Positions 25,829-37,475 of a DNA stretch of 64,000 nucleotides are shown in pieces. The first letter of the stretch is position 1, and every line of letters starts with the position of its first letter. Made by a program: the position numbers and the translations under genes. This DNA comes from Mucilaginibacter sp. (lineage in GTDB: Bacteria; Bacteroidota; Bacteroidia; Sphingobacteriales; Sphingobacteriaceae). The stretch lies in assembly GCA_028288025.1 (NCBI GenBank), contig JAQBOM010000004.1, positions 124,001 through 188,000 of the forward strand, given 5' to 3'. The notes beneath the pieces were generated by a model. That model had not been told where the DNA came from. It saw only the letters and a program-made list of their open reading frames with translations, and searched no databases.

Positions 25829-28800
25829 TTATAATGGCAAGGTTATGGTAAAAACTGAACCATGGCGCTCTTTACTTTCAACATCGACATTGCCGCCATG
25901 CCCTTTAACTACCATATCGTAGCTTAGTGAAAGCCCCAGGCCTGTACCTTCACCGGTAGGCTTGGTGGTAAAGAATGGCTGCATGATCTTATCTTTAATA
26001 GCATCGGGAATACCGATGCCGTTATCCTTCACTTTGATAGCAATATGCCCGTTTTCGGCAAAGGTGGTTACGGCGACCTCAGGCTTGTAATCTTTGCCGG
26101 CTGTTTTTTGTTTTTGGCTCACCGCGTAGAATGCATTGTTAAACAAATTAAGCAACACCCTGCCAATATCCTGCTGCACCACATTTATTTTTGGCAGATT
26201 TGGGTCAAAATGGGAAACCATTTCGGCGTTGAACGACTTGTCTTTTGCCCGGAGGCCGTGGTAGGAGAGTTTGATAAACTCATCGGCCAGTACATTAATA
26301 TTGGTTAGCTGCTTTTCGCCGGTGCTGGTGCGCGAATGCTGAAGCATGCCCTTTACGATAAAGTCGGCGCGTTTGCCGTGGTGATTGATCTTTTCCTCGT
26401 TTTGCCGGATGCTGTCCGCAATCGCTATTGCTTCCGCCAGGTTGCCGCCTTTTAACTCTTCTTTTAATTCATCGATCATCTCCTGGTTTACTTCCGAAAA
26501 GTTATTGACGAAGTTAAGCGGGTTTTGTATCTCGTGGGCGATACCGGCGGTAAGCTCGCCCAGCGATGCCATTTTTTCGGACTGTATAAGTTGGGTTTGG
26601 GCGGCTTTAAGGCCGGTTAAAGTTTGCTCTACCTCTTGTTTGGCCGCTTCCAGTTTATTGAAGTCCTCGTACCGGGCATAAGCGGTAGAAAAAGCGTCAG
26701 CCAGGGATTGTACAAGGTTTATTTCTTCGCCGTTGAGGAGCGCTATATTTCCAACGTAGAGCATTCCCTGTAAAAAGGGAAAGAAATGCAGATCCAGGCT
26801 GGTAGGCGGATGGGCTGTGAGATATTCTTCCTCCGATCCAACCGCGCCCTGGCTAACCAGCTCAACCGACAGCCTTTTAAATTCCTCCTCATTCCAGTGC
26901 ACAGTAACAAATTGCCTGGCCCGCCAGTTAGCAAGTACCGTTTTTGCAATTTCATCCGAATTAAAGCCCAGTTGAAACGCTGCAATAGCCTTTCCGTCGG
27001 GTGTAGAAAGGTAGGAATGAATGACCTCCTGCTGTTCATCAACAATAAAAACGCCGCACCGGATAAACGGTACGCCTAACGTGGTCAGTTCATTCCAAAC
27101 TAAGGGGGTAATGCTTTGCAGGTCGCTCGTTGAGCGCATGGATGCTATTTCGGCGCGTACGCGGTCGAGCGAAGCCTGCCGTACGGCCTCGCGGGCACTG
27201 GCTTCTGATTTCTGCAATTCAAGGTATCGCCGGAAGGTAAGATCAATAACGGAAGCAAATCGTTTTAAAATTTTTATATCCGTGTCAGGATACGGTTTTT
27301 CTGACCACGCGTACAGGCAACCATCCTGGAACGGAAAGAAATGGCCGTATTGCTCGTTCCCGGTTTCCCAATCCGGTATAGAAGGAAGCGACAAGCCGGA
27401 TAAAAGCTCTTCGTAATATAATTTAAGCTGCTTTCCTTTTAATACCGGGAAATAATCTTCATTGGTTGTTATCGATTGCTGTATCTTTTCGAGCACGGGA
27501 TGACCCGCCAGCATCACCCAGCCCATCAGCGCAAGATTATCTCCATCAGTTGATGTGGTTGCTGAGTAAAGCTGCACTTTGCGTGAATCCTTACTGGCTA
27601 TCCCCACACCGCAGCGTAATGGATTGATGCAAAGCTTTCTTAATTCAGTAAAAACCATGCTGGCTGTCGAAGAAAGGTCCTTACTGTTATACATAGCCAT
27701 GGCCTTGCCCCGCACTTTTTCCAATGCTGTTTCAATTTGTGCGTCACGGGCTTGTTCTTCAGCTTGTTTAAGGTCGAGATAGCGCCGGTAGGTAAGAGAA
27801 AATACTGCGGCAAATTTTTCTAGTATTTTGCTTTCCTGCAGCGGGAATGGGTCCTTAGTAAAAGTGAACAACCCGCCTTCGGCGAACAAAAAACAGCTAC
27901 AATATTGCCTTGTATCAGAAATGTCGTCCAAAACGATGTAACTTGGGTCGATTTCGGGCGCGTCGTAACCGGACGCGCTTGAAATAGCCTTATAATAGCT
28001 CAAAAGGTCCTGCCCCGCCAGGTCGTACGTAAACGTAGATTTCTTTTGTTTCCAGGTGTCGAAAAGGTCTTGCCATAAGGGATGGGTGGTCATATCCAGC
28101 TTTCCGCTTCCCTGATCCACCTTCCCCTCCCCGGGCGAGGTAGCAGACCAAACCTCCATAAGCTTTGTTGATTCTTCGATGATCACAACGCCGCACCTAA
28201 TGGTACTTATTCCCAGCTTATACAATTCGCTAAATACCAGGGCAGTGGCATTGCCAACATCCCGGCTATCGTGCATGGCCATAGCCTCTGCTCTTACCCG
28301 TTCCAGCGAAGTTTCTATTTTTGCTTCCCTGGCCTGGGCTTCTGCTTTTTGCAGATCAAGGAAACGGCGGTAGGTTAAGCCAAATACACCCGCAAATCGT
28401 TTAAACAGCTGGGTAGCGTCGGCCGATAGGGGTTCATCGGTAAAAGCGTAAAGCGTCCCTTCAGGGAAGAAAAAGGAATTGTGGTACCGCCTTTCGGGCA
28501 ACGTATCTATATTCAATTGAAACGGGTAATCTGCGTATTCGCTGAGTATCCTGTAGTAATCCGCCACGTCATTACCAGCCAGGACATAGGAAAAAACGGT
28601 TTCTTGTTTTTTCCATGCGTCATGTGCACCGCGTAGCAGGGGATGCAATGTCATATCTATATAGCCTTTACTCAGGACAGCGCTTCCATCATGGCTTGAT
28701 GCGGCCGTCCATAGTTCCATTTTTTGTATGTTATGAATGATCGCAACACCACATCTAATCGTAGTTTCAACACCCAACTTAACCAGCTCGTCAAACATGG

Positions 28801-31800
28801 TGATAGCAGTATTGTCTATGTCATCGCTGTTGTGCATCGCCATAGTTTTACTGCGCACCCGTTCAAGGGCCGCTTCAATTCGGGCTTCCCGGGCCTGGGC
28901 TTCGGCTTGCTTCAGGTCGTTGAAGCGGGTATAGCTCATATCGAATACTTTGGCAAAGCGAAGCAGCAATTCAAAATGCTCGTCTGACAAAGGCTCGAGC
29001 GTTACCAGTGTCATGCATCCGAAATTATTAAACGACGCGGATAAAATTACCTGTTCGGGCGCTTTCATGCCCGCTATTACGGGTTCGGGTAACAGGGACA
29101 GTTCTGTATTAGTAAACAGAAAATCATCCCACGTTTTTTTGATTTTTCCCTTCAGTTCGTACCGCCAATTCAAAATGCGCTCCTGCCATGCTTTAATATA
29201 GCTTGCATAAGCATCGTGCTTATGATATTGTACAAGATAATTCATCGGCTCCGACGGGGCTTCGGAATTTGCCATCCACCACCGCGAAGCTTTTGTTTCC
29301 GAGTCGAATATCATGATCAGGCAGCGGGTAAGCACCACGTCGAGTTTGGTCAACTCGCCGAATACGGTTCCGATCAGTTCATTTAACTCCTCGGAGGTTT
29401 GCATAGACATTGCCTTTGCTCTTACCCTTTCCAGTCCGGCTTCTATCTTTGCTTCACGGGCTTGTGCTTCAGCTTGCTGCAGATCAAGGAAACGGGTATA
29501 GGTTTGTTCAAACACCATCCCAAAACGTGTGAGTGCCGCATTTTCGGCATCTGTATAAGGCTGAGCAGCGTAATTTTGGATACTTAAAGCAACATTCTTT
29601 AATAATACTGTCGACCTTCCATAGCCGGGAGTATTAAATACAAACTTTTTTCGTTCATCCGGCACCCCGGATACGTTTTTAAAAAAGTGGTCAAAAAATG
29701 CGTTTTTTTCGTCGAACGAGTATATTTCAGTCAAAAGATCAACATTGTTATTTTTAGCTTCAATAAAACGGTTGAATATGGGATGATCTATATAGGGAAG
29801 ATGTATTTTGGTGGGATATTGCTGACTTGCCGAAGATATCCAAAGGTCAAGGTCGTCACTTTCTTTATAATTCATTGTGAAATTCGCAGAATCAATATTG
29901 AAATTTAATTGATACAATTGTTCGTATAGCACTTGGATAACCTCAGCCAGCTCATCGCTTTTTTGCATAGCCATGGTACGACTGCGCACGCGTTCAAGAG
30001 CAACTTCAATTTTTGCTTCTTTGGCCTGGCTCTCTGCTTTTTGAAGGTCGAGATAGCGGCGGTAGGTTTGTTCGAAAACCTTACCGAAGCGCATAAATGC
30101 CGCTATCTCTGCTTCAGAATAGGGAGTGCCATCAAGATTGGTAATAAACAGGGTCACGTTTTCCAGCAATACAGTGGTTGTAAACCAGCCGGGGCGGCTA
30201 TAGATAAATTCTTTTACTTCATCGGATACCCGCCCATGCTTAAAACATTCTTCAAAAAATTTATTCTTCTCTTCAAATGCCATTTCGTCGGAAAAATGAT
30301 CCAACCCCTTATCCCTGGCTTCAATAAACAGGTTAAATTGCGGGGTATCGAAATATGGGATATGAACAAGGTCGGGGTGTTCATGGCCCTGATCGGCTAT
30401 CCACAGATTCCAGTCATTACTTTCCCTGTAATCCATGCCAAAGCCGGCCTGGTCAACCTGCGTGCCCAATTGAACCAACTGGTCATATACCACCTGGATA
30501 ACTTCTCTCAGCTCCTCGCTCTTTTGCATAGCCATGGTACGGCTACGTACACGCTCGAGAGCAACTTCGATCCGCGCCTCGTGCGCCTGTGCTTCGGCTT
30601 GCTGGAGGTCGAGATAACGGCGATAGGTTAAGCCAAAAACACCGGCAAATCTTTTGAATATTTGTATAGCTTCCGGCATTAAAGGGTTAGGTGAAAAAGC
30701 AAAAATAGTGCCTTCCGGGAAAAAGAAATCATGATGGAATTGTTTAGCCGGCAGCGACGCTATATCAAATTGCATTGGATAATCAGGCGCATCGTTTATG
30801 GCGTGGTAATATGCAATTAAGTCGTCGCCGGCCATTTCGTATGAAGTGTGATCTTCTTTGTTTTCCCAGGCGTTATATAGGTTTTGAAGCAGGGGGTGTG
30901 TTGTCATGTCCAGGCTTCCAATGATCAATGAAACCTGTCCATCCGGGTTAGTGAATGCCGTCCATAACTCGATGTGCTTTTTATCATCAATAATCCCTAT
31001 GCCACAGCGTACATTTTTGTCAATACCAAGTTTAACCAGTTCATCAAACATAACGGCAACGGTATCCGCAACGTCTTGGCTGCTATGCATAGCCATGGTT
31101 TTGCTGCGCACACGTTCGAGCGCTGCCTCAATCACGGCCTGGGTTTTTTGCGCTTCAATTTCCTCTTTTTGCTGTTGCAACAGGAAATAGGCTTTTTTGC
31201 GCTGGCGGCTATTGCGCCATTGCAGCAATGCAGCAATAAGCAGAACAAGCAGCCCAAATATTAAAGCGTACAGCTTCAACTTGTTTTGATAGGCTTTTTG
31301 CGCCGCCTGTATCTCATTTTGCCTGAGAAATTCGTTGGTGGTTAAATTTTCCATTTCCCCGGACTTTGCCCCGTTATACAGGCTGTCCTTTGCTATGGTG
31401 CTTAATTTTAAATATTTAAACCCGCTGTCAGGCTGGCGCCTTGCCTCATATAAGCTGGCCAATAAAGCAGCGCTTTCAAAAACCGATTTATTATACGATG
31501 CCTTTTTAGCAGAGTGGAGGGCCTGTTGCGCATAATAAATGGAGGAATCGGGCTTGCCGGTTACAGTGTAATATTTGGACAGGCTTATACAGGTTATACT
31601 GGCGTCCCTAAAGTCGACATTTTTTTTATCCAGTCGGTATGCGGCCTGGTATTGTTCAAGAGCATTTTTGTAGTTTTTTAATTTCAAATATTCGTCACCC
31701 AGAGTGCTGAGTATATAACCCATGGACCGGCGCGTAAGACTATTTTTATGGCTAATAGCTAACTTGGAATAATACAATGCTGAATCCAGCGCGTTGATTT

Positions 31801-32311
31801 CTTTATAAACAAAGGCCAGGTTTAAATAGCTGGCACTCAAAGCAATATCGTTATGCGACGACAGGGCCGACTGTTTCGCGCGCTGATAATAATATAGTGC
31901 CTTTGGATAATTTTGCTGCCCTTTGTAAACATTGCCGATTTGACAATAGATATTGGTAAGAACCCGAGTATATTTGCTGTTTTCAATAGCTTTAAGCGAT
32001 TGGAAAGCCATATCAAGAGCTACGGGGTAATTTCCCTTATTATAGAGCGCAAACGAGTAAATATTAAGCCCTGAAGCGAGTATCCGAGGATTGTTATTTT
32101 GTTTGCCATAGGCTATTAGTTTCTTGGCATAATAAATACTGCTATCCGGATGATTTTGGACGTATTCACCAGGTAAAGCAGATGTAATACCGTTAACAGA
32201 GTCGGATTCAACTTTTAAAATCATATCCTTTAAATTGTGCGGGAAACCTTTTTGCGCCCAAACCGGACCTAAAGCAAAAGCGAAACAAAAAAGCAATAAA
32301 AGTTTTTTCAT
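25829..32311 (-). CDS. Giant TPR histidine kinase with eight repeated LERVR modules
   Basis: The 2160-residue protein has a signal peptide (1-19, ending VWA-Q), periplasmic TPRs (about 20-330), one membrane segment (about 347-367) and then eight cytoplasmic modules of about 186-194 residues. Each begins with a helix of the type [19 protein letters not shown] and continues into a GAF-like domain; LERVR-type motifs fall near residues 397, 583, 770, 959, 1147, 1334, 1528 and 1713. A coiled coil then leads to HisKA (H1926 in [12 protein letters not shown]) and a complete HATPase. Modules 2 and 3 form one subtype; 1, 5, 6 and 7 another. GAF-like folds suggest small-ligand or redox sensing, but no ligand can be assigned. 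It lies 8 bp downstream of the first kinase gene. Confidence 0.88.
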   Translation of the reverse strand: MKKLLLLFCFAFALGPVWAQKGFPHNLKDMILKVESDSVNGITSALPGEYVQNHPDSSIYYAKKLIAYGKQNNNPRILASGLNIYSFALYNKGNYPVALDMAFQSLKAIENSKYTRVLTNIYCQIGNVYKGQQNYPKALYYYQRAKQSALSSHNDIALSASYLNLAFVYKEINALDSALYYSKLAISHKNSLTRRSMGYILSTLGDEYLKLKNYKNALEQYQAAYRLDKKNVDFRDASITCISLSKYYTVTGKPDSSIYYAQQALHSAKKASYNKSVFESAALLASLYEARRQPDSGFKYLKLSTIAKDSLYNGAKSGEMENLTTNEFLRQNEIQAAQKAYQNKLKLYALIFGLLVLLIAALLQWRNSRQRKKAYFLLQQQKEEIEAQKTQAVIEAALERVRSKTMAMHSSQDVADTVAVMFDELVKLGIDKNVRCGIGIIDDKKHIELWTAFTNPDGQVSLIIGSLDMTTHPLLQNLYNAWENKEDHTSYEMAGDDLIAYYHAINDAPDYPMQFDIASLPAKQFHHDFFFPEGTIFAFSPNPLMPEAIQIFKRFAGVFGLTYRRYLDLQQAEAQAHEARIEVALERVRSRTMAMQKSEELREVIQVVYDQLVQLGTQVDQAGFGMDYRESNDWNLWIADQGHEHPDLVHIPYFDTPQFNLFIEARDKGLDHFSDEMAFEEKNKFFEECFKHGRVSDEVKEFIYSRPGWFTTTVLLENVTLFITNLDGTPYSEAEIAAFMRFGKVFEQTYRRYLDLQKAESQAKEAKIEVALERVRSRTMAMQKSDELAEVIQVLYEQLYQLNFNIDSANFTMNYKESDDLDLWISSASQQYPTKIHLPYIDHPIFNRFIEAKNNNVDLLTEIYSFDEKNAFFDHFFKNVSGVPDERKKFVFNTPGYGRSTVLLKNVALSIQNYAAQPYTDAENAALTRFGMVFEQTYTRFLDLQQAEAQAREAKIEAGLERVRAKAMSMQTSEELNELIGTVFGELTKLDVVLTRCLIMIFDSETKASRWWMANSEAPSEPMNYLVQYHKHDAYASYIKAWQERILNWRYELKGKIKKTWDDFLFTNTELSLLPEPVIAGMKAPEQVILSASFNNFGCMTLVTLEPLSDEHFELLLRFAKVFDMSYTRFNDLKQAEAQAREARIEAALERVRSKTMAMHNSDDIDNTAITMFDELVKLGVETTIRCGVAIIHNIQKMELWTAASSHDGSAVLSKGYIDMTLHPLLRGAHDAWKKQETVFSYVLAGNDVADYYRILSEYADYPFQLNIDTLPERRYHNSFFFPEGTLYAFTDEPLSADATQLFKRFAGVFGLTYRRFLDLQKAEAQAREAKIETSLERVRAEAMAMHDSRDVGNATALVFSELYKLGISTIRCGVVIIEESTKLMEVWSATSPGEGKVDQGSGKLDMTTHPLWQDLFDTWKQKKSTFTYDLAGQDLLSYYKAISSASGYDAPEIDPSYIVLDDISDTRQYCSCFLFAEGGLFTFTKDPFPLQESKILEKFAAVFSLTYRRYLDLKQAEEQARDAQIETALEKVRGKAMAMYNSKDLSSTASMVFTELRKLCINPLRCGVGIASKDSRKVQLYSATTSTDGDNLALMGWVMLAGHPVLEKIQQSITTNEDYFPVLKGKQLKLYYEELLSGLSLPSIPDWETGNEQYGHFFPFQDGCLYAWSEKPYPDTDIKILKRFASVIDLTFRRYLELQKSEASAREAVRQASLDRVRAEIASMRSTSDLQSITPLVWNELTTLGVPFIRCGVFIVDEQQEVIHSYLSTPDGKAIAAFQLGFNSDEIAKTVLANWRARQFVTVHWNEEEFKRLSVELVSQGAVGSEEEYLTAHPPTSLDLHFFPFLQGMLYVGNIALLNGEEINLVQSLADAFSTAYARYEDFNKLEAAKQEVEQTLTGLKAAQTQLIQSEKMASLGELTAGIAHEIQNPLNFVNNFSEVNQEMIDELKEELKGGNLAEAIAIADSIRQNEEKINHHGKRADFIVKGMLQHSRTSTGEKQLTNINVLADEFIKLSYHGLRAKDKSFNAEMVSHFDPNLPKINVVQQDIGRVLLNLFNNAFYAVSQKQKTAGKDYKPEVAVTTFAENGHIAIKVKDNGIGIPDAIKDKIMQPFFTTKPTGEGTGLGLSLSYDMVVKGHGGNVDVESKERHGSVFTITLPL
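26670..31160 (-). repeat. Eight tandem repeats of about 560-580 bp encoding LERVR/GAF-like modules
   Basis: The repeat start is recognisable on the plus strand as GC(C/T)ATGG...CTGCGCAC(A/G)CGTTC at about 31110, 30550, 29990, 29425, 28860, 28300, 27715 and 27165. Spacing is near constant but sequence identity between most copies is moderate, so the array is old with some closer pairs (copies 2 and 3). Confidence 0.8.
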
Positions 32312-32319
32312 AACCCCAG

Positions 32320-34332
32320 TTAGGTAATTGGCAATTTAATTATAAACTCTGAACCCTCGCCTTCAACACTGTCGATAGAGATACTCCCTCCATGTCCCTT
32401 TACCACCATATCATAGCTCAATGACAGGCCCAAACCTGTACCTTCGCCCGTGGGCTTGGTTGTGAAAAATGGCTGCATGATCTTATCCTTTATGGAATCT
32501 GGAATACCAATACCATTATCCTTCACTTTAATGATGGCTTGGCCGTTTTCTGTTAAAGTTGTTACGGTTACTTCAGGCTTATAATCGGCCCCGGCTATCT
32601 TCTGCTTTTCATGTACAGCATAAAAAGCATTGTTAAACAGGTTGAGCAGCACCCGGCCAATATCTTGCGGTATCACATTTACTTGTGGTGGGTTTTTGTC
32701 AAAATGCGTGGTTAATTCAGCGTTGAATGATTTGTCTTTTGCCCTTATGCCGTGGTAAGACAGGCGCATGTATTCATCGGCCAGGGCGCTTATATTTGTC
32801 AGCTCTTTAGCGCCACTGTTTGCCTTGCTGTGTTGCAGCATGCCTTTTACAATGCCGTCGGCGCGTTTGCCATGGTGGTTGATCTTTTGTTCGTTTGCTT
32901 TAATTTCTGCCGCGATCGCTAAAGCTTCATTTATATTCCCCGATTTGAGTTCGACTTCAAGTTCATCGATCATCTCGGTATTGACCTCCGAAAAGTTGTT
33001 GACGAAGTTCAATGGATTTTGTATTTCGTGGGCGATGCCCGCCGTTAGCTCGCCGAGGGAGGCCATTTTCTCTGACTGAATAAGTTGGGTTTGGGTAGAT
33101 TTGAGATCAGTGAGCGTGTTTTCCAATATCTTATTGGCTTTTTGTTTTTGCTGGTTATTGCGATAAAGTATCAATGCAATGATGAGGAAAACGCCTAGTC
33201 CGAAAAGCAGTCCATCGGTTCTGATCTTACTTTGGTAAAGCGCTTTCTCTTTTTCAACGCCTTGTAAACGCAGTTGCTCCTGAAAGGACATATTCTGGAA
33301 CCGGGCCAGGTTTGCTATCCTTTCTTTATACAGGCTGTCTTTTTTAATCAGGGCAATTTGAGCATATTTAAAAGCGCTATCCGGCTGGTTCCTCAATTTA
33401 TAACTAAGATACAGATCCTCATAAGCCGTGCCGATGTTAGCCTGCGGACTTGCTGAAGTGCCCAAAGTTTTGAAAGCAAAAAATAATTTTGCAGCAAAAT
33501 AAAGACTTGAATCCTTTTGGCCTTCGGCAAGGTAAAGACTGGCCAGTTTACGATAATTCCAGATCTGGTTAGCTACGTTGTTTTGTTCAACAGACGAATA
33601 AACGCCTTCATAGTAAAACTGCTTTGCTTTTGCCTTGTCGCCTTTTTTCAATGCAATGTCTCCAAAGCAGCCTAATATATAGCCCAGGTATCTTTTTTGC
33701 CCGGTTTTTATGGCGATGTTTCTCGCCTCGTTTTCAAAAATTAATGCGGAATCAATCCTGTTAACGATGATATATGCATTTCCAAGGTTCATGTCGGCAA
33801 GCATAATACGTACCGGGTTATTGATTTGCAGGGCGATTTTTTTTGCCTCCTTGAAATGGAAGATCATCTGCCCTGTATTTTCTGTTCTGTCCATCAGGAT
33901 AGCAAACATGTGATGTGTGAGCGCCAGCATCAAAAGCCTTGTTTTTTCGGGCGTTAGCTGAGGATTAAAAAACCAGCTATTATCAGCGTTTTTGGGATCG
34001 CCGGCAATGGTAAACGCCTGAAGTAGAAGCTTAAGCGCCTCGGCATACCTGCCTGTGCCCGTTAACTGGTAGCCTTTACTGACAGCTGCCCGGACAATAA
34101 GTAGCGGTTTATTATTTTTTGTGGCCAGCGATAATATTTTGTCGACGTAGTAAAGTGCACTGTCCCTGTTTGTTTCTTCGAAATAGAAGTAAGCCTGTGT
34201 ATTTGCCACATAACGTAATGAGTCGTTTGAAGCATGTTTTAACGCCTGGATAGTACTATCAGGCAAATGTTGCTGTGCATTCGCTAACGCAGAGATTAAC
34301 ATCAGCAATATTACTTTTATATCGGTTCTCAT
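32320..34332 (-). CDS. TPR sensor histidine kinase, first gene of a three-kinase array
   Basis: The 670-residue kinase (ATG at 34332) has a signal peptide ([20 protein letters not shown]), a periplasmic TPR region (about 25-350), one membrane segment (about 370-390) and a HisKA/HATPase core with H435 in [42 protein letters not shown] and [16 protein letters not shown] two codons upstream also opens the frame but the ATG is preferred. It is first in the array; spacings of 8 and 6 bp make cotranscription of all three kinases likely. It probably senses an envelope signal through its TPRs. Confidence 0.92.
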   Translation of the reverse strand: MRTDIKVILLMLISALANAQQHLPDSTIQALKHASNDSLRYVANTQAYFYFEETNRDSALYYVDKILSLATKNNKPLLIVRAAVSKGYQLTGTGRYAEALKLLLQAFTIAGDPKNADNSWFFNPQLTPEKTRLLMLALTHHMFAILMDRTENTGQMIFHFKEAKKIALQINNPVRIMLADMNLGNAYIIVNRIDSALIFENEARNIAIKTGQKRYLGYILGCFGDIALKKGDKAKAKQFYYEGVYSSVEQNNVANQIWNYRKLASLYLAEGQKDSSLYFAAKLFFAFKTLGTSASPQANIGTAYEDLYLSYKLRNQPDSAFKYAQIALIKKDSLYKERIANLARFQNMSFQEQLRLQGVEKEKALYQSKIRTDGLLFGLGVFLIIALILYRNNQQKQKANKILENTLTDLKSTQTQLIQSEKMASLGELTAGIAHEIQNPLNFVNNFSEVNTEMIDELEVELKSGNINEALAIAAEIKANEQKINHHGKRADGIVKGMLQHSKANSGAKELTNISALADEYMRLSYHGIRAKDKSFNAELTTHFDKNPPQVNVIPQDIGRVLLNLFNNAFYAVHEKQKIAGADYKPEVTVTTLTENGQAIIKVKDNGIGIPDSIKDKIMQPFFTTKPTGEGTGLGLSLSYDMVVKGHGGSISIDSVEGEGSEFIIKLPIT

Positions 34333-34491
34333 GTGCAAATTTCAATTCAATGGTCACACTAAAACCTGCGCTATGCAATTTACGCGGCGGGATATTAAAT
34401 GTGATAAGTTAGTTTTTGCCTAATTTAAAAAAAATAAAATATAATAGTATTATTTCGTATCGCTTTGTAAACCGGCGTAGCCGACCTATAA

Positions 34492-34572
34492 CTTCCAGCT
34501 AAATTCAAGGTGTTCGCGCGCGTTCGTGGTGTTCATCTCTTAACAAAGCGAACACCTGGCAATTGCTGGAAG
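34492..34572. other. Two-step inverted repeat downstream of lpxH
   Basis: Outer arms CTTCCAGC (34492-34499) and GCTGGAAG (34565-34572) enclose inner arms GGTGTTCGC (34509-34517) and GCGAACACC (34548-34556). On the minus strand it directly follows the lpxH stop and could form a long hairpin that stabilises or ends that transcript. No U-run is present, so a classical terminator is not claimed. Confidence 0.45.
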
Positions 34573-34581
34573 GAGGGAAGA

Positions 34582-35349
34582 TTATGCGATAACCGGGGCC
34601 GCGTTTTCGAAATAATGCAGGGTAACAGTTCTGCCATCAAAAACGGCGTAGGTGTTGTAATTTACCCACTCGCCAAGGTTGATATAGCGGCTTTTTTCAT
34701 TTAGCTGAATATCCAGCGGCAAATGGCGATGGCCGAAAATAAGGTAGTCGTAAAAATGTGTTTGGAGCAGTTCGTTGCTGTAAGTAACCAGCCATTCGTG
34801 CTGGCCCGGCTTATTGACTTCTTTTTTCTCGCTTGTAATGCGGCTATGCCGCGACCAGTAATTGGCAATCCCCACACCCAGGTTGGGGTGTATGCGGGCA
34901 AACAGCCATTGGCAAAACCGGCTGCGGAAAAACATCTTCAGAAATTTATAGAATGCATCGCCGGGACCCAGGCCGTCGCCGTGGTGCAGGTAAAACTTTT
35001 TGCCGTTTCGCTCAATTTCCAGTTCGTCACTTATAATGATCGCACCCAGCTCATGCTCAAAGTAATCAAACATCCACATGTCGTGATTGCCCTTGAACAG
35101 GTAGATTTTTACACCCGCATCAGCCAATTCGGCGAGCTTGCCTAAAAAACGGATATAGCCCTTTGGAATAGCCGATTTGTATTCGAACCAGAAATCAAAA
35201 ATATCGCCCATCAGGAAGAGCTCGGCGGCATCGGCTTTTATGGTGTCGAGCCAGCGCACTATCCGGTCCTCGCGTTCGCGGCTATTGGCATAGTTGCCTG
35301 TGCCGAGGTGAAAGTCGGAGGCGAAATATAATTTTGTCCGGGTGGTCAT
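34582..35349 (-). CDS. lpxH: UDP-2,3-diacylglucosamine diphosphatase (LpxH-type metallophosphoesterase)
   Basis: The 255-residue enzyme probably cleaves UDP-2,3-diacylglucosamine to lipid X and UMP in lipid A synthesis at the inner membrane. Motifs are ASDFHLG (D12, H14), GDIFDFWFEY, KGNHDMWMFDYFEHELG, LHHGDGLGPGD and FGHRHLPLD, the full two-metal site, with a helical insertion (FYKFLKMFFRSRFCQWLFARI) that contacts lipid. The insertion and the HGDGLG motif separate it from generic phosphoesterases. It stands alone between the kinase array and the vWA gene. Confidence 0.88.
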   Translation of the reverse strand: MTTRTKLYFASDFHLGTGNYANSREREDRIVRWLDTIKADAAELFLMGDIFDFWFEYKSAIPKGYIRFLGKLAELADAGVKIYLFKGNHDMWMFDYFEHELGAIIISDELEIERNGKKFYLHHGDGLGPGDAFYKFLKMFFRSRFCQWLFARIHPNLGVGIANYWSRHSRITSEKKEVNKPGQHEWLVTYSNELLQTHFYDYLIFGHRHLPLDIQLNEKSRYINLGEWVNYNTYAVFDGRTVTLHYFENAAPVIA

Positions 35350-35404
35350 TGCGGCCGTAAAAATAAGATAATTATGTGCAGATGTGCAACGTGAACGCTG
35401 ACAT

Positions 35405-35438
35405 ACAAGCGGAGATGTCTTTCGGCATCCCCGCTTGT
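35405..35438 (-). terminator. Hairpin after the vWA gene
   Basis: ACAAGCGGAGATG (35405-35417) pairs with CATCCCCGCTTGT (35426-35438) with one mismatch and an 8-nt loop. It starts 4 bp after the vWA stop on the minus strand. The following sequence has no long T-run, so efficiency is uncertain. Confidence 0.6.
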
Positions 35439-35441
35439 AGC

Positions 35442-37388
35442 TTATTTGGTAGATAACAACTCGCTTTTTACCAGCAGTTTAGCGCTTTCCGCGAGCCGTA
35501 TAAATTCAGAGGGATAACCATCCTGGTCCTCGCCTTTGGCGGCCTTTGCCATATTAATAACCTGGTCGAATGTTGCATGCTGTTTATATTGCGAATCGCG
35601 AAGCAGCATACCGAACTCAGCCACCGCGGCAGCAAACCTGAAGTCAGCAGATGTTAAATTCAGATTTTTGGGTTCGTCGGTGACAGTAACGGAGTTCATT
35701 TTACTGGCAGATGAATTATTTTGCTTGTACCGGAATTTGATCGTTAGCATTTCGCCGGACACATTGGCAACCGGCGCAGGCTGAATATTTTGATATTTAA
35801 GCGGATCGACTCCCACCGCATAATCGTCTTTTATCCCGGCAGGTACTATTTCATAAAATGCAGTTACGGTGTGGCCCGAGCCCATATCGCCCGCATCCTT
35901 TTTGTCGTTGTTAAAGTCCTCTTTGTTCAGCATCCGGTCCTCATAGCCTAACAACCGGTATGCCTGCACCTTAGCGGGATTAAATTCAATTTGCAATTTT
36001 ACATCTTTGGCTACCGTAAATAAGGTGCCGCCAAACTCGGTAACCAACGCTTTGCGCGCTTCGGTGATGTTATCGATATAGGCGTAATTGCCATTGCCTT
36101 TGTCGGCAAGGGTTTCCATTTTGCTATCCTTTAAATTACCCATCCCAAAGCCCATTATCGAAATGGCAACTTTGCTTTCACGCTCTTTCACTATCAGGTG
36201 CTCCATATCCTCGTCGCTATTCGGGCCAACGTTAAAATCGCCATCGGTTGCCATTATAATACGGTTATTGCCGTTAGCCATAAAGTTTTCCCTGGCAATG
36301 CGGTATGCCAGTTTTATCCCCTGGCCGCCGGCGGTCGATCCGCCCGCACTTAAGTTGTCGATGGCATTATTAATGATTTCTTTTTTATTGCCGTTGATTG
36401 CCGGAAGTACAAGTCCGGCCTGGCCCGCATATACCACAATGGCTACCTTATCTTCTGCTCTCAACTGTTCTGTAAGCATTTTCATTGAGGCTTTCACCAG
36501 CGGAAGCTTGTTGGGTTCGTCCATTGAACCGGATACGTCGATTAAAAATACCAGGTTTGATGGCGGCAACTTGTTAACGTCGATGGTTTTTGCCTTCAGG
36601 CCGATGCGTAACAAGCGGTGGTTACTGTTCCATGGGGCTGACGAAAGTTCGGTATGTATGGCCACAGGGTCGTTATTGGTGGGGCCAGGCAAATTGTAGT
36701 GGAAATAATTTATCATTTCCTCAATACGCACAGCATCTGGCGGCGGCAGCTGCCCGCTGTTTATATAACGCCTTACATTGCTGTATGAAGCCGCATCCAC
36801 ATCAACCGAAAAGGTAGAGAGCGGGTTGCTTTTAACATCGCTAAAGCCATTTTCGGAAATGTTTTTATAGCTTTCATCACCAACTGCCAGAGGCCAGGAC
36901 ATCGCGGCAAACCTTGTACTGTTTAAGGTAACCGCAGAATTTTTATCGGAGACAATAATGCCAGCAACTCTTCCCTGCAATTGTTGCATACCATTGACCG
37001 TCGATGTTCCACGAATAATCGTTACGGAATTTGATACATCTCTTTTTTGCTTTGCCGTATAACCGGTAACCACAACTTCCTCGAGCGCGTGTAATTCAGC
37101 TTCAAGGTAAACGTTTAGCGTATTATTTTTAGCTGGTTTTACACTTTTGGTTTTGTATCCTATAAAGCTAAAAGATAAACGCTCCGTGCCATTCAGCAAA
37201 TTAATACTGTACGCGCCGGTTGCGTCGGTTTGGGTGCCGGTATTTGTTCCTTCAATTTTAACCGTCACTCCCGGTAAGGATGAGCCATCGGCCCTGTCAT
37301 AAACCCTGCCGCTAATGCGGCGGGTATTGCTTTGCTTAAACCCGGTTAAGCCCGCAAATAATAAAATCATTAATAATAGCTTTTTCAT
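35442..37388 (-). CDS. Surface vWA protein (YfbK-like) with carboxypeptidase-regulatory and SusC-plug-like N-terminus
   Basis: The 648-residue protein has a signal peptide (1-19), a CarboxypepD_reg-like domain (about 24-97, SGRVYDRADGSSLPGVTVKIEG) and a short plug-like segment (about 101-150, ALEEVVVTGYTAKQKRDVSN and QLQGRVAGI) normally seen in SusC-type TonB-dependent transporters. A YfbK-type region follows with a vWA domain whose metal-site motif DVSGS is at 284-288, then a DUF3520-type C-terminus (DQDGYPSEFIRLAESAKLL). No barrel is present. It is divergent from an ECF sigma/anti-sigma pair whose anti-sigma carries the same plug-like phrase, so joint regulation is likely. It may organise surface complexes through metal-dependent protein contacts (inference). 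Confidence 0.88.
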   Translation of the reverse strand: MKKLLLMILLFAGLTGFKQSNTRRISGRVYDRADGSSLPGVTVKIEGTNTGTQTDATGAYSINLLNGTERLSFSFIGYKTKSVKPAKNNTLNVYLEAELHALEEVVVTGYTAKQKRDVSNSVTIIRGTSTVNGMQQLQGRVAGIIVSDKNSAVTLNSTRFAAMSWPLAVGDESYKNISENGFSDVKSNPLSTFSVDVDAASYSNVRRYINSGQLPPPDAVRIEEMINYFHYNLPGPTNNDPVAIHTELSSAPWNSNHRLLRIGLKAKTIDVNKLPPSNLVFLIDVSGSMDEPNKLPLVKASMKMLTEQLRAEDKVAIVVYAGQAGLVLPAINGNKKEIINNAIDNLSAGGSTAGGQGIKLAYRIARENFMANGNNRIIMATDGDFNVGPNSDEDMEHLIVKERESKVAISIMGFGMGNLKDSKMETLADKGNGNYAYIDNITEARKALVTEFGGTLFTVAKDVKLQIEFNPAKVQAYRLLGYEDRMLNKEDFNNDKKDAGDMGSGHTVTAFYEIVPAGIKDDYAVGVDPLKYQNIQPAPVANVSGEMLTIKFRYKQNNSSASKMNSVTVTDEPKNLNLTSADFRFAAAVAEFGMLLRDSQYKQHATFDQVINMAKAAKGEDQDGYPSEFIRLAESAKLLVKSELLSTK

Positions 37389-37424
37389 GATCTTGTGGTT
37401 TTAATTTTTGATAAGGATGCGTTT

Positions 37425-37438
37425 GGAAACGTATTTCC
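37425..37438. promoter_or_regulatory. Palindrome GGAAACGTATTTCC between the vWA and sigma-factor genes
   Basis: GGAAA (37425-37429) and TTTCC (37434-37438) flank CGTA in the 87-bp divergent gap. A GGAA-rich element is common at ECF-type -35 sites, so it may be an autoregulatory promoter serving both directions. Pattern inference only. Confidence 0.35.
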
Positions 37439-37475
37439 ATAACCCGCTAAAAAAAATTATTTTAGCCGCCCCGTA

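Noticed and set aside
29933..30631. A 232-codon plus-strand frame inside the giant kinase gene
   Set aside because: It is antisense to the repeated modules and mirrors their period; the minus-strand frame has full domain support.
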